A stretch of DNA of 64,000 bases from Inhella crocodyli (GTDB taxonomy: Bacteria; Pseudomonadota; Gammaproteobacteria; Burkholderiales; Burkholderiaceae_C): positions 62,001 through 126,000 of the forward strand of contig NZ_SACM01000004.1 in assembly GCF_004004565.1 (NCBI RefSeq), written 5' to 3'. The position numbers and the translations under genes are program-made. The first letter of the stretch is position 1; each line of letters starts with the position of its first letter. Shown here in pieces: positions 23,873 through 31,950 of the stretch. Below the pieces are notes generated by a model. That model ran no database searches. It worked only from the letters and a program-made list of their open reading frames with translations, and was not told where the DNA came from.

Positions 23873-25921
23873 ATGACCTCCCCCTTCCGCCCCCTGCGCC
23901 GCACGGCGCTGGCCGCCGCCCTGCTGGCCGCCTCCTTCGCCCTGTCGGCCCAGCAAGCCGCGGCCCCCGCCCTGCACTCGGGCATCGACCGCAGCGGCAT
24001 GGACCCGGCCGTGCGCGTGCAGGACGACCTGTTCCGCGCCGTGAACGGCGGCTGGCTGGCCAAGACGCCCATCCCGGCGGACAAGGCGGAGTACGGCACC
24101 TTCGTGCAATTGGCCGACCAGAGCGACCGCGACATCAAGGCCATCGTGGAGCGCCTGGCGCGCACGCCGCAGGCCAAGGCCAGCGTGGCCGAGAAGGTGG
24201 CCCACTTCTACAAGGCCTACACCGACACCGCCGGCATCGACCGCGCCGGCCTCGCCCCCCTGCGCCCGCTGCTGGCCGAGGTGGAGCGCCTGCAAACCCG
24301 CACCGACCTGTCGCGCTACCTGGGCCAGCAGCAGGGCGTGCTGAACCTGCCCATCGGCCTCGGGGTGATGGCCGACTTCAAAGAGCCCAACCTCAACCGC
24401 CCGCTGACCTGGCAAGGCGGCCTGGGCCTGCCCGACCGCGACTACTACCTGAAGGACAGCGACGAGCGCTACGCCAAGGCGCTGAACGACTACCGCGCTT
24501 ACCTGCTCAAGATCGCCACCCTGGCCGGCCTGAAGAACCCGGCGCAAGCGGCCGACGACACCCTGGCGCTGGAGCGCCAGATCGCCACCGCGCACTGGGA
24601 CAAGGTCGCCAACCGCGACATGGTCAAGATCTACAACCCGCATACGCCGGAGTCGGTGGCTGCGCTGGCGCCCGGCCTGGACTGGCCGGTGTTCCTGCAA
24701 GCGGCGGGCTTGGGCGGCACGCCCAAGTTGTCGGTCTCGCAGCCCAGCACGACCACGGCCGTGGCCAAGATGGTGGCCGAGGTGCCCATGGCGCAGTGGC
24801 GCCACTACCTGCAGCTGCGCTGGATCGACGCCACGGCCGACACCCTGCCCAAGGCCTTCCGCGACGCGCACTTCGCCTTCCACGGCACGGCGCTGAAGGG
24901 CACCACCGAGCCCAAGCCGCGTTGGCAGGCCGGCATCGACCAGGTCAACGCCGCCCTGGGCGAGGCCCTGGGCCAGCTCTACGTGGCCGAGCACTTCCCG
25001 CCCGCGGCCAAGCAGCGCATGGTGACCCTGGTGCGCAACCTGCTGGCGTCGTACGGCGACAGCCTGGACGGCCTGACCTGGATGGGCCCCGAGACCAAGG
25101 CCCGCGCCCGCGCCAAGCTGGCCAGTTACCAAGTCAAGATCGGCTACCCCGAGAAGTGGCGCGACTACGGCGCGCTGCAGGTCAAGGCGGGCGACGCCAT
25201 GGGCAACGGCCTGCGCGCCGCGCGCTTCGAGTGGGCGCGCCAGGTGGCCAAGGCCGGCCAGCCGGTGGACAAGACCGAGTGGGGCCTGACGCCGCAAACG
25301 GTCAACGCCTACTACAACCCCTTCGCCAACGAGATCGTGTTCCCCGCGGCCATCCTGCGCCCGCCCTTCTTCGACATGCAGGCCGACGACGCCGCCAACT
25401 ACGGCGCCATCGGCGCGGTGATCGGGCACGAGATCAGCCACGGCTTTGACGACCAGGGCAGCCAGTTCGACGCCGACGGCGCGCTGCGCAACTGGTGGAC
25501 CGACGCCGACCGCGAGGCCTTCAACAAGCTGGGCGAGCAGCTGGTGGCGCAGTACGAGAGCTACGAACCGCTGCCCGGCAAGAAGCTCAACGGCCGGCTG
25601 ACCCTGGGCGAGAACATCGCCGACCTGTCGGGCCTGCAAATCGCGCAGAAGGCCTACGTGAAGAGCCTGGGCGGCCGGCCGGCGCCGGTGATCGACGGGC
25701 TGACGGGCGAGCAGCGCTTCTTCTTCGGCTGGGCACAGGCCTGGCGCGAGAAGTCGCGCGAGAACCGCATCCTGCAGCTGCTGACCACCGACCCCCACTC
25801 GCCCCCGGTGTTCCGGGCCAACGGCGCCGCCATCAACCACGACGGCTTCCACGAGGCCTTCGGCACGAAAGAAGGCGACGGCATGCACAAGCCGCCGGCG
25901 CAGCGCATCAAGATCTGGTGA
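23873..25921 (+). CDS. M13 family (neprilysin/PepO-like) zinc endopeptidase
   Basis: This 682-residue exported metallopeptidase has a signal peptide (about 1-26, ending ALSAQ), then the M13 N-terminal domain starting VRVQDDLFRAVNGGWLAKTPIP. The zinc site is HEISH (519-523) with third ligand Glu580 in ENIADLSG. The family C-terminal CxxW is represented by the conserved RANGAAINHDGFHEAFG region, without the usual Cys. It should cleave short peptides in the periplasm. The start at 23873 opens the signal peptide; the ATG at 23855 adds six residues with little support. Monocistronic and convergent with the serine hydrolase gene. Confidence 0.94.
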   Translation: MTSPFRPLRRTALAAALLAASFALSAQQAAAPALHSGIDRSGMDPAVRVQDDLFRAVNGGWLAKTPIPADKAEYGTFVQLADQSDRDIKAIVERLARTPQAKASVAEKVAHFYKAYTDTAGIDRAGLAPLRPLLAEVERLQTRTDLSRYLGQQQGVLNLPIGLGVMADFKEPNLNRPLTWQGGLGLPDRDYYLKDSDERYAKALNDYRAYLLKIATLAGLKNPAQAADDTLALERQIATAHWDKVANRDMVKIYNPHTPESVAALAPGLDWPVFLQAAGLGGTPKLSVSQPSTTTAVAKMVAEVPMAQWRHYLQLRWIDATADTLPKAFRDAHFAFHGTALKGTTEPKPRWQAGIDQVNAALGEALGQLYVAEHFPPAAKQRMVTLVRNLLASYGDSLDGLTWMGPETKARARAKLASYQVKIGYPEKWRDYGALQVKAGDAMGNGLRAARFEWARQVAKAGQPVDKTEWGLTPQTVNAYYNPFANEIVFPAAILRPPFFDMQADDAANYGAIGAVIGHEISHGFDDQGSQFDADGALRNWWTDADREAFNKLGEQLVAQYESYEPLPGKKLNGRLTLGENIADLSGLQIAQKAYVKSLGGRPAPVIDGLTGEQRFFFGWAQAWREKSRENRILQLLTTDPHSPPVFRANGAAINHDGFHEAFGTKEGDGMHKPPAQRIKIW

Positions 25922-25956
25922 CGCGCCGAGGGCTTGGCGCTGGTCGCCCACCCCGC

Positions 25957-26976
25957 TCAGGCGGGGCAAGCGGCGGCGCTGAGCAGGTCGAAGCTCAGGC
26001 CGCGGCCCTGCCAGATCTCGCCAAAGTCCAGGCCCTCGGCCTCGGTGAACACGATCACGGCCAGGCCCTGCGCCGGCACCATCAGGTTGCGCACCTGCAA
26101 GGCGCCCAGCAGGCCGCGCCGTTCGACGATGGCCACCGGATCTGGGCAACCGGCCAGCGGTGCTTCGAAGGCCCAAGCGCCCAGCGCGGCGTAGCCCCAG
26201 CGCGGTTCGCCCCGCCACAGCTCGGCGCGCGACGCGGCCGACACCAGCCGGCCGCGCATCAGCGCGTCGTCGAAGGCCCAGAGCTCGCGCGCCGTGCCCA
26301 CCAGGGCGGCGCCCGCGCCGTAGGTGGCCGGGTTGGGCAAGGCGCCCTCGCCGCCGCTCCAGCGCACCTGGCGCCAGCCCAGGGTCGCGCCCAGGCGCTG
26401 TAGCAAGGCGTCGATCGACTGCCCCGACGCGCGCTCCAGCACGGCCTGCATCACCCAGGTGTCGCAGGCGTGGTACGCGAAGCGCTGGTTGGGCGCCGCT
26501 TCGGGCGCCTGCGTGCAATGGGCCAGCGCGGCCTCGCGGTGCGCGACCATGGGGCCCAGTCGGGTGTTGAAGTCGGCAGGAACCTCGCGCAGGCCCGAGG
26601 TGTGCTGCAGCAGGTGGCGCGACGTCACGCTGGCCGGAAAGGGCCAGGTGGGGGCCAGCAGCGGGGCCACGGGGGCGTCGAGCTGCAGCCGGCCGGCCTC
26701 GACCTCTTGCATCGTCAGCACGGCGGTGACCTGCTTGCTGACCGAAGCCCAGCGCCACACCCGGCCCACCGTTCCGCCGCCGGGTGCCGCTTCGAAACGC
26801 ACGCCCTCGGGGCCGGCCACCAGCACCTCGCCCACCAGGCCTTGGCGTTCGGCGGCGGCCACCGCCTGGGCCAAGCGCGCGGGCTCTGGGGTCGCCGCCG
26901 CGGCATGGGCCGCCAGGGCCCACGCCCAAAACAGCGCCAGCCAGCGGGTGGAGGAGGTCGTGGCGGATCGGGTCAT
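25957..26976 (-). CDS. Serine hydrolase, class C beta-lactamase fold
   Basis: This 339-residue protein has a signal peptide (about 1-28) and a penicillin-binding-protein-like transpeptidase fold. The SxxK motif is SVSK (78-81) after RWAS, and HLLQHTSGLREVP is the usual segment after it. Where active class C enzymes have Tyr-x-Asn, this one has FAYHACD, so the Asn is replaced. A KTG-type third motif is not obvious. It may be an esterase, a D-amino-peptidase or a weak beta-lactamase-like protein; antibiotic resistance should not be assumed. The gene is alone and convergent with the M13 peptidase gene. Confidence 0.88.
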   Translation of the reverse strand: MTRSATTSSTRWLALFWAWALAAHAAAATPEPARLAQAVAAAERQGLVGEVLVAGPEGVRFEAAPGGGTVGRVWRWASVSKQVTAVLTMQEVEAGRLQLDAPVAPLLAPTWPFPASVTSRHLLQHTSGLREVPADFNTRLGPMVAHREAALAHCTQAPEAAPNQRFAYHACDTWVMQAVLERASGQSIDALLQRLGATLGWRQVRWSGGEGALPNPATYGAGAALVGTARELWAFDDALMRGRLVSAASRAELWRGEPRWGYAALGAWAFEAPLAGCPDPVAIVERRGLLGALQVRNLMVPAQGLAVIVFTEAEGLDFGEIWQGRGLSFDLLSAAACPA

Positions 26977-27087
26977 GGCGGGGCTCCAGGGGAAGTGCAG
27001 GCGATCCTAGGCAGCCCACCCCGGCCCGCGCCCGGGCCCGCGACCGATTGAGAAAAGCGCGCCCTGGGTTGAGGGCTCGACCGGTCT

Positions 27088-27678
27088 TCAGGCCTCGGGG
27101 AAGGTCCAGCGGCCCAGGCGCACCAGGTCGGCCAAGGGCAGGCGGTCGTTGGGCACTTCGCGGGCGCGCAGGTCCTCGCTCAGCGGGGCGTTGGGGTCGG
27201 GGCGGCCGATGGCGACCACGCAGTCGATGCGGGCGTGCTCGCCCAGGCCGATGGCGGCGCCGACCGTGGCGGCGTCGAAACCGCCCATGGCGTGCGCGGC
27301 CAAGCCCTGCGCCTGGGCCTGCAAGGCCAGGCTCATCCACGCCGCGCCGGCGTCGAAGGCGCTGCCGCCCAAGGGCTTGCGCTCGCCGCGCTTGATCGAA
27401 CTGGTCAGGCTGCAGGCCACCAACAACGCGCCGGCACGCTGCGCCCAAACCTGGTTGCTGGGCGCCAAGCCGGCCAGCACGGCGGCGAACTCGGGCGTGC
27501 CGCCCAGGGTCAGCACGTAGCGCCAGGGCTGGCTGTTGCCGCTGCTCGGCGCCCAGCGGGCGGCTTCAAGACAGCGCAGGGCCTCGGTCTCGCTCAGGGG
27601 CTGGCCGTCGAAGCCACGGGGGCTCCAGCGCGACAAGAACTGGGGCTCGATGGGGTGGGTGGGGGTGCGAGGGTTCAT
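27088..27678 (-). CDS. Nitroreductase family protein
   Basis: This 196-residue cytosolic flavoprotein belongs to the FMN-dependent nitroreductase fold. Hallmarks are FLSRWSPRGFDGQPLS near the N-terminus, then ARWAPSSGNSQPWRYV (FMN phosphate and ribityl contact). DAGAAWMSLALQAQAQGLAAHAMGGFD and VVAIGRPD follow later. It probably reduces quinones or nitro-aromatics with NAD(P)H; the true substrate is unknown. The start MNPRTPTHP at 27678 is preferred over an ATG 9 bases upstream. It is divergent from the TSUP permease gene with only 43 bases between starts, so their promoters overlap. Confidence 0.92.
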   Translation of the reverse strand: MNPRTPTHPIEPQFLSRWSPRGFDGQPLSETEALRCLEAARWAPSSGNSQPWRYVLTLGGTPEFAAVLAGLAPSNQVWAQRAGALLVACSLTSSIKRGERKPLGGSAFDAGAAWMSLALQAQAQGLAAHAMGGFDAATVGAAIGLGEHARIDCVVAIGRPDPNAPLSEDLRAREVPNDRLPLADLVRLGRWTFPEA

Positions 27679-27721
27679 GGGGGCCATTCTTGACGAGGGG
27701 GCGGCGTAGAGTCGCGCCCCC

Positions 27722-28492
27722 ATGCTTGACACCCTCTTGGTCATCGCGGCTTCTCTGCTGGCCGGCTGCATCGACGCCATCGCCGGTGGCGGCGGCCTGG
27801 TGCTGGTGCCGGCGCTGTTCAGTGCCTTCCCCGGCACGCCGCCCGCCACCCTGTTCGGCACCAACAAGGGCGCGGCCATTTGGGGCACCGCTTTGGCCGC
27901 CTGGCGCTACGCGCGCCGGGTGGAGCTGCGCTGGCACGCGCTGGCCCCGGCCATCGCCTGCGCGCTGACCGGCAGCGCCTTGGGCGCCTGGGCGGTGACG
28001 CACATCGACGCCGCCCGCCTGCGCGTGGCCCTGCCCTTCATCCTGCTGGCCGTGCTGGTCTACACCCTGGCCAAGAAGGACCTGGGGCAGACCCACGCGC
28101 CGCGCTGGGCCGGCCCCCACGAGGCGCTGGTGGCCAGCGGCATCGGGCTGGGCATCGGCTTTTACGACGGCGTGTTCGGCCCGGGCACCGGCAGCTTTTT
28201 TGTGTTTCTGTTGGTGAGGGGCCTGGGCTACGACTTCTTGCACGCCAGCGCCAGCGCCAAGCTCTTGAACACGGCCACCAACGCCGCCGCGCTGACCCTG
28301 TTCGCCGCCACCGGCCACATCTGGTGGGGCCTGGCCGCCGCCATGGCCGTGGCCAACATGCTGGGCTCGGTGCTCGGCACGCACCTGGCGCTGACGCGCG
28401 GGGCCGGCTTCGTGCGCACGGCTTTCTTGTTGGTCGTGGCCGCCTTGATCGTGCGCACCGGCTGGGATGCCTGGAAGTTGGTCGCGCTGTAG
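27722..28492 (+). CDS. TSUP (TauE/SafE) family membrane permease
   Basis: This 256-residue inner-membrane protein has about eight helices in two repeated halves. Each half has a family motif: AGCIDAIAGGGGLVLVPALF with GTNKGAA near the N-terminus, and GFYDGVFGPGTGSFFVFLLV in the second half. TSUP proteins export or import small sulfur-containing or organic anions such as sulfite, sulfoacetate and related compounds. The substrate here is unknown and no sulfur genes are adjacent. The start is the first ATG after the divergent nitroreductase gene. Confidence 0.92.
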   Translation: MLDTLLVIAASLLAGCIDAIAGGGGLVLVPALFSAFPGTPPATLFGTNKGAAIWGTALAAWRYARRVELRWHALAPAIACALTGSALGAWAVTHIDAARLRVALPFILLAVLVYTLAKKDLGQTHAPRWAGPHEALVASGIGLGIGFYDGVFGPGTGSFFVFLLVRGLGYDFLHASASAKLLNTATNAAALTLFAATGHIWWGLAAAMAVANMLGSVLGTHLALTRGAGFVRTAFLLVVAALIVRTGWDAWKLVAL

Positions 28493-28528
28493 CATCGGTC
28501 CAACCTTGTCTCGAAGAGGCCTCTCGCC

Positions 28529-29347
28529 ATGTCCGTCGATCCCGAACTGCGCAACCTCGACATCGAAATCCCCGCCCAACCCGAGGTGCTGGTCAAGCTC
28601 TCGGTACTGATGGCCGAGGACGAGATCGACCTGCTGGCGGTGTCCGCGCTGGTGGAAGGCGACATGGCCCTGGCCGCCGCCGTGCTGAAGGCGGTGAACT
28701 CCTCGCTGTACGGCCTGCGCGGTCGCGTGCAAACCGTGCACCAGGCGCTGACCTACCTCGGCATGCGCGAGGTCTCGGCCATCGCCTTCGAGATGAGCCT
28801 GCGCGCCGCCTTCCCGCCGGCGGCCGAGCTCGGCCCCGTCTGGGACCGCGCCGCCAAGCGCGGCCTGATGATGGGCCGCATGGGCCAGATGCTGGGCATC
28901 GACCCCTGGGCCTCGCACTCCGCCGGCCTGTTCGAAGAATGCGGCAAGGCCGTGCTGTACCGCCATGCGCCCCAGCACTACCCCGCCATGCTGCGCGCCG
29001 CCGCCAGCGACGGCGAACTGGCCGGCCTGGAGCACAGCGCCTTCGGCGTGAGCCACGACGCCCTGGGCGCCGCGCTGTGCGAAAGCTGGGGCTTGGCGCC
29101 GGCGGCCGTGGCCAGCGTGCGCCACCACATCTTGGTGCAGGCCTGCGGCGACATGCCCGACGCCCTGCAACGCCGCGGCGTGGCCGCGATCTCCGGCTTC
29201 GCCCACGCGCTGATGGCCCTGCCAGAGGGCGAGCTGGAAGCCCGCGTCAAGCAGCTGTGCCAGCAGGCGCAGATCGACGAGGCCGCCGCGCTGCGCGCCG
29301 CCCGCCGCGTGCAAGAACAGTTGGAAAACGCCGCCGCCAACGGCTGA
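28529..29347 (+). CDS. HDOD domain signalling protein
   Basis: This 272-residue cytosolic protein consists of one HDOD domain (about 10-210). It has LPAQPEVLVKL-like opening, ALAAAVLKAVNSSLYGLRGRVQTVHQALTYLGMREV, the degenerate metal region HSAGLFEECGKAVLY, and a helical tail. HDOD domains resemble HD phosphohydrolases but usually lack catalysis, and act as protein-binding modules in signalling, motility and c-di-GMP circuits. No second output domain is present. It lies 10 bases before cutA and may be co-transcribed with it. With three cyclases elsewhere in the window, a signalling role is plausible but unproven. Confidence 0.92.
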   Translation: MSVDPELRNLDIEIPAQPEVLVKLSVLMAEDEIDLLAVSALVEGDMALAAAVLKAVNSSLYGLRGRVQTVHQALTYLGMREVSAIAFEMSLRAAFPPAAELGPVWDRAAKRGLMMGRMGQMLGIDPWASHSAGLFEECGKAVLYRHAPQHYPAMLRAAASDGELAGLEHSAFGVSHDALGAALCESWGLAPAAVASVRHHILVQACGDMPDALQRRGVAAISGFAHALMALPEGELEARVKQLCQQAQIDEAAALRAARRVQEQLENAAANG

Positions 29348-29357
29348 GCGCCGGGCC

Positions 29358-29684
29358 ATGGCCCTGCTGCTGGCCCTCACCACCGTCGCCACCGCCGACC
29401 AGGCCCGGGCCCTCGCCCAGCGCCTCGTCCAGGCGCGCTTGGCGGCCTGCGTGCAGCTGCAGGCCATCGAGTCGGTCTACCGCTGGGACGGCGCCGTGCA
29501 GCAGGAGCCCGAGTGGCGCTTGCTGATCAAAACCACCGAGGCCGCCTGGCCCGCGCTGCAGGCCGCCGTGCTGGACCAGCACCCCTACGCCACCCCAGCG
29601 CTGCTGGCTTGGCCAGCGACGCACGCCAGCGAAGCCTTCGCGGCCTGGGTGGCGGCCGAGGTCGACCCCAACGCGCCCGGCTGA
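29358..29684 (+). CDS. cutA: Divalent cation tolerance protein CutA
   Basis: This 108-residue protein has the trimeric ferredoxin-like CutA fold. It shows the typical ARLAACVQLQAIESVYRWDGAVQQEPEWRLLIKTT pattern in the first half and HPYATPALLAWPA in the second. CutA was first linked to copper tolerance in E. coli; its exact role is unsettled. The length matches the family. The start is 10 bases after the HDOD gene stop, which suggests one transcript. Confidence 0.92.
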   Translation: MALLLALTTVATADQARALAQRLVQARLAACVQLQAIESVYRWDGAVQQEPEWRLLIKTTEAAWPALQAAVLDQHPYATPALLAWPATHASEAFAAWVAAEVDPNAPG

Positions 29685-29706
29685 GGGCGGCGCGGCGGCT
29701 TGCCAC

Positions 29707-29736
29707 GGGGCCGCTTCCTAGAATCGGCCCCTTTCT
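29707..29736 (+). terminator. Hairpin with short T run between cutA and psd
   Basis: GGGGCCG and CGGCCCC form a perfect 7-base stem around 11 bases and are followed by TTTCT. The loop contains TAGAAT, which could instead be a -10 box for psd with no good -35 at the right distance. Both roles are possible. Confidence 0.42.
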
Positions 29737-29754
29737 CCCTGCCCAGGCATCGCC

Positions 29755-30612
29755 ATGGACGCCGAAGACTTCAAGACGATGCTGCCGCAGCACCTGCTGC
29801 CCAAACGCCTGCTGACCGAGTTGGCCGGCGCCTTCGCCCGCCGCCAAGGCGGTGCGCTGACGCAAACCGCCATCCGCCGCTTCATCGCCCGCTATGGCGT
29901 GAACATGGCCGAGGCCGCGAACCCGGACCCCGCCAGCTACGCCAGCTTCAACGAGTTCTTCACCCGCCCCCTCAAGGACGGCTCCCGCCCGCTGGCCGAC
30001 GCGACCTGGATCTGCCCCGTGGACGGCGCCATCAGCGCCTTCGGCCCGGTGAAGAAGGACCAGGTCTACCAGGCCAAGGGCCACGGCTACAGCACGCGCA
30101 CCCTGGTGGGCGGCGACGCCGGCCTGGCCGCGCAGTTCGACGACGGCCACTTCGCCACCCTCTACCTGAGCCCCAAGGACTACCACCGCATCCACATGCC
30201 CTGTGCGGGCACGCTGCGCGAAATGATCTGGGTGCCCGGCAGCCTGTACTCGGTGAACCCGGCCACGGCCAAGGCCCTGCCGGGCCTGTTCGCCAAGAAC
30301 GAGCGCGTGGTCTGCGTGTTCGACACCGCGCACGGGCCCTTCGTGCTGGTGCTGGTGGGCGCCACCATCGTGGGCAGCATGGCCACGACCTGGCACGGCG
30401 TGGTGAACCCGCCCCGCCACAAGGACGTGAAGCGCTGGACCTACGAGAACCAGACCATCGCCTTCCAACAAGGCCAGGAGATGGGCCGCTTCCTGCTGGG
30501 CTCCACCGTGGTGATGCTGTGGCCCAAGCGCACGGACAGCCCCCTGCAGTTCAACCCCGACTGGGCGCCCGCGCGCCCCATCCGCCTTGGCGAAGCCATG
30601 GCCACGATCTGA
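29755..30612 (+). CDS. psd: Phosphatidylserine decarboxylase
   Basis: This 285-residue membrane-associated enzyme converts phosphatidylserine to phosphatidylethanolamine. The proenzyme cleaves itself at the LGST motif (248-251), and Ser250 becomes the pyruvoyl prosthetic group. The self-cleavage triad is complete: Asp90 in PVDGAIS, His147 in YHRIHMP, and Ser250. Length is normal for the proteobacterial type I enzyme. It is followed after 8 bases by trpS, so the two may share a transcript. Confidence 0.95.
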   Translation: MDAEDFKTMLPQHLLPKRLLTELAGAFARRQGGALTQTAIRRFIARYGVNMAEAANPDPASYASFNEFFTRPLKDGSRPLADATWICPVDGAISAFGPVKKDQVYQAKGHGYSTRTLVGGDAGLAAQFDDGHFATLYLSPKDYHRIHMPCAGTLREMIWVPGSLYSVNPATAKALPGLFAKNERVVCVFDTAHGPFVLVLVGATIVGSMATTWHGVVNPPRHKDVKRWTYENQTIAFQQGQEMGRFLLGSTVVMLWPKRTDSPLQFNPDWAPARPIRLGEAMATI

Positions 30613-30620
30613 GTTTGAGC

Positions 30621-31928
30621 ATGAGCACGCGAGTCCTGACCGGCATCACCACCACCGGCACCCTGCACCTGGGCAACTACGTCGGCGCGCTGCGCCCGGC
30701 GATTGCCGCCTCCCAAGCGCCGGACGTGGAGAGCTTTTTCTTCATGGCCGACTACCACGCACTGATCAAGTGCGACGACCCCGACCGGGTCGAGGCCAGC
30801 CGCATGCAGATCGCCGCCACCTGGCTGGCCGCCGGCCTGGACACGCAGCGCGCCCTGCTGTTTCGCCAGAGCGACGTGCCCGAGGTGTGTGAGCTGACCT
30901 GGCTGCTGACCTGCGTCACCGCCAAGGGGCAGATGAACCGCGCGCACGCCTACAAAGCCGCCGTGGACGCGGCCGTGGCCGCCGGCGAGGAGCCCGATTC
31001 GAACGTGACGATGGGCCTGTACAGCTACCCCATCCTGATGGCGGCCGACATCCTGCTCTACAACGCGCACCGCGTGCCCGTGGGCAAGGACCAGGTGCAG
31101 CATATCGAGATGGCGCGCGACGTCGCGCAGCGCTTCAACCATCTGTATGGGCAAGACTTCTTCGTGCTGCCCGAGGCCGAGGTCGAGGCCGAGATGGAGC
31201 TGCTGCCGGGCCTGGACGGCCGCAAGATGAGCAAGAGCTACGACAACGTCGTGCCCCTGTTCGAAGGCGGCGCCGAGGCGCTGCGCAACGCCGTGGCCAA
31301 GATCGTGACCGACTCGCGCGGCCCCGGCGAGCCCAAAGAGCCCGAGGGCACGGCGCTCATTCAGATCTTCGACGCCTTCGCCACGCCCACGGAGCGCGCG
31401 CAAATGCGCGCCGAGCTGCGCGCCGGCCTGGCCTGGGGCGAGGCCAAGCAGCGCCTCGTGGCCCAGATCGAGAAAGAGCTCGGCCCCATGCGCGCGCGCT
31501 ACGCCGAGCTGATGGCCGACCCCGAGCGCATCGAGGCCGAGTTGCAGCGCGGCGCCGAGCGCGCCCGCGCCATCGCGCGCCCCCTGCTGGCCCGCCTGCG
31601 CGAGGCCGTGGGCCTGCGCCGCAGCCGCGTGCTGCCGGGCCAGGCCGCGGCCCCTGCGCCCAAGGCGGCCACGCCACCCCTGGTCAAGCAGTACCGCGAG
31701 GCCGACGGCCAGTTCTACGTCAAGCTCACCCAGGGCGACGAGGTGCTGGCCCTGAGCCCGGGCTTCGCCAGCGGCCGCGACGGCGCGCAGTGGCTGGCCG
31801 CGCTCAAGGCCGGCGAGGCCGTGGCCCTGGCCCAGCAAGGCGACGCCGCCGCGCTGGCCGCCGCCCTGGCCACGCTGCGCGAGCAGGACGCCGAACGCGA
31901 AAAGGCCAAGGCCGCCAAAGCCGGCTGA
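30621..31928 (+). CDS. trpS: Tryptophan--tRNA ligase
   Basis: This 435-residue class Ic aminoacyl-tRNA synthetase charges tRNA-Trp. The HIGH-type motif is TLHLGNY (14-20) and the KMSKS motif is exact (202-206), preceded by LPGLDGR. It is longer than the common form of about 330 residues. An extra C-terminal part from about residue 345 (PPLVKQYREADGQFYVKLTQGDEVLALSPGFASGRDGAQWL) looks like a small added domain, a form I recall from betaproteobacteria. The start at 30621 lies 8 bases after psd, with weak ribosome-site features (GAGTTTGAGC). Confidence 0.95.
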   Translation: MSTRVLTGITTTGTLHLGNYVGALRPAIAASQAPDVESFFFMADYHALIKCDDPDRVEASRMQIAATWLAAGLDTQRALLFRQSDVPEVCELTWLLTCVTAKGQMNRAHAYKAAVDAAVAAGEEPDSNVTMGLYSYPILMAADILLYNAHRVPVGKDQVQHIEMARDVAQRFNHLYGQDFFVLPEAEVEAEMELLPGLDGRKMSKSYDNVVPLFEGGAEALRNAVAKIVTDSRGPGEPKEPEGTALIQIFDAFATPTERAQMRAELRAGLAWGEAKQRLVAQIEKELGPMRARYAELMADPERIEAELQRGAERARAIARPLLARLREAVGLRRSRVLPGQAAAPAPKAATPPLVKQYREADGQFYVKLTQGDEVLALSPGFASGRDGAQWLAALKAGEAVALAQQGDAAALAAALATLREQDAEREKAKAAKAG

Positions 31929-31950
31929 GCGCTTGGGCGACGATGCCGCC

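Noticed and set aside
25957-26976. The serine hydrolase as an AmpC beta-lactamase under cre control
   Set aside because: It lacks the Tyr-x-Asn motif, no CreB tag was seen near it, and it lies 20 kb from creBCD.
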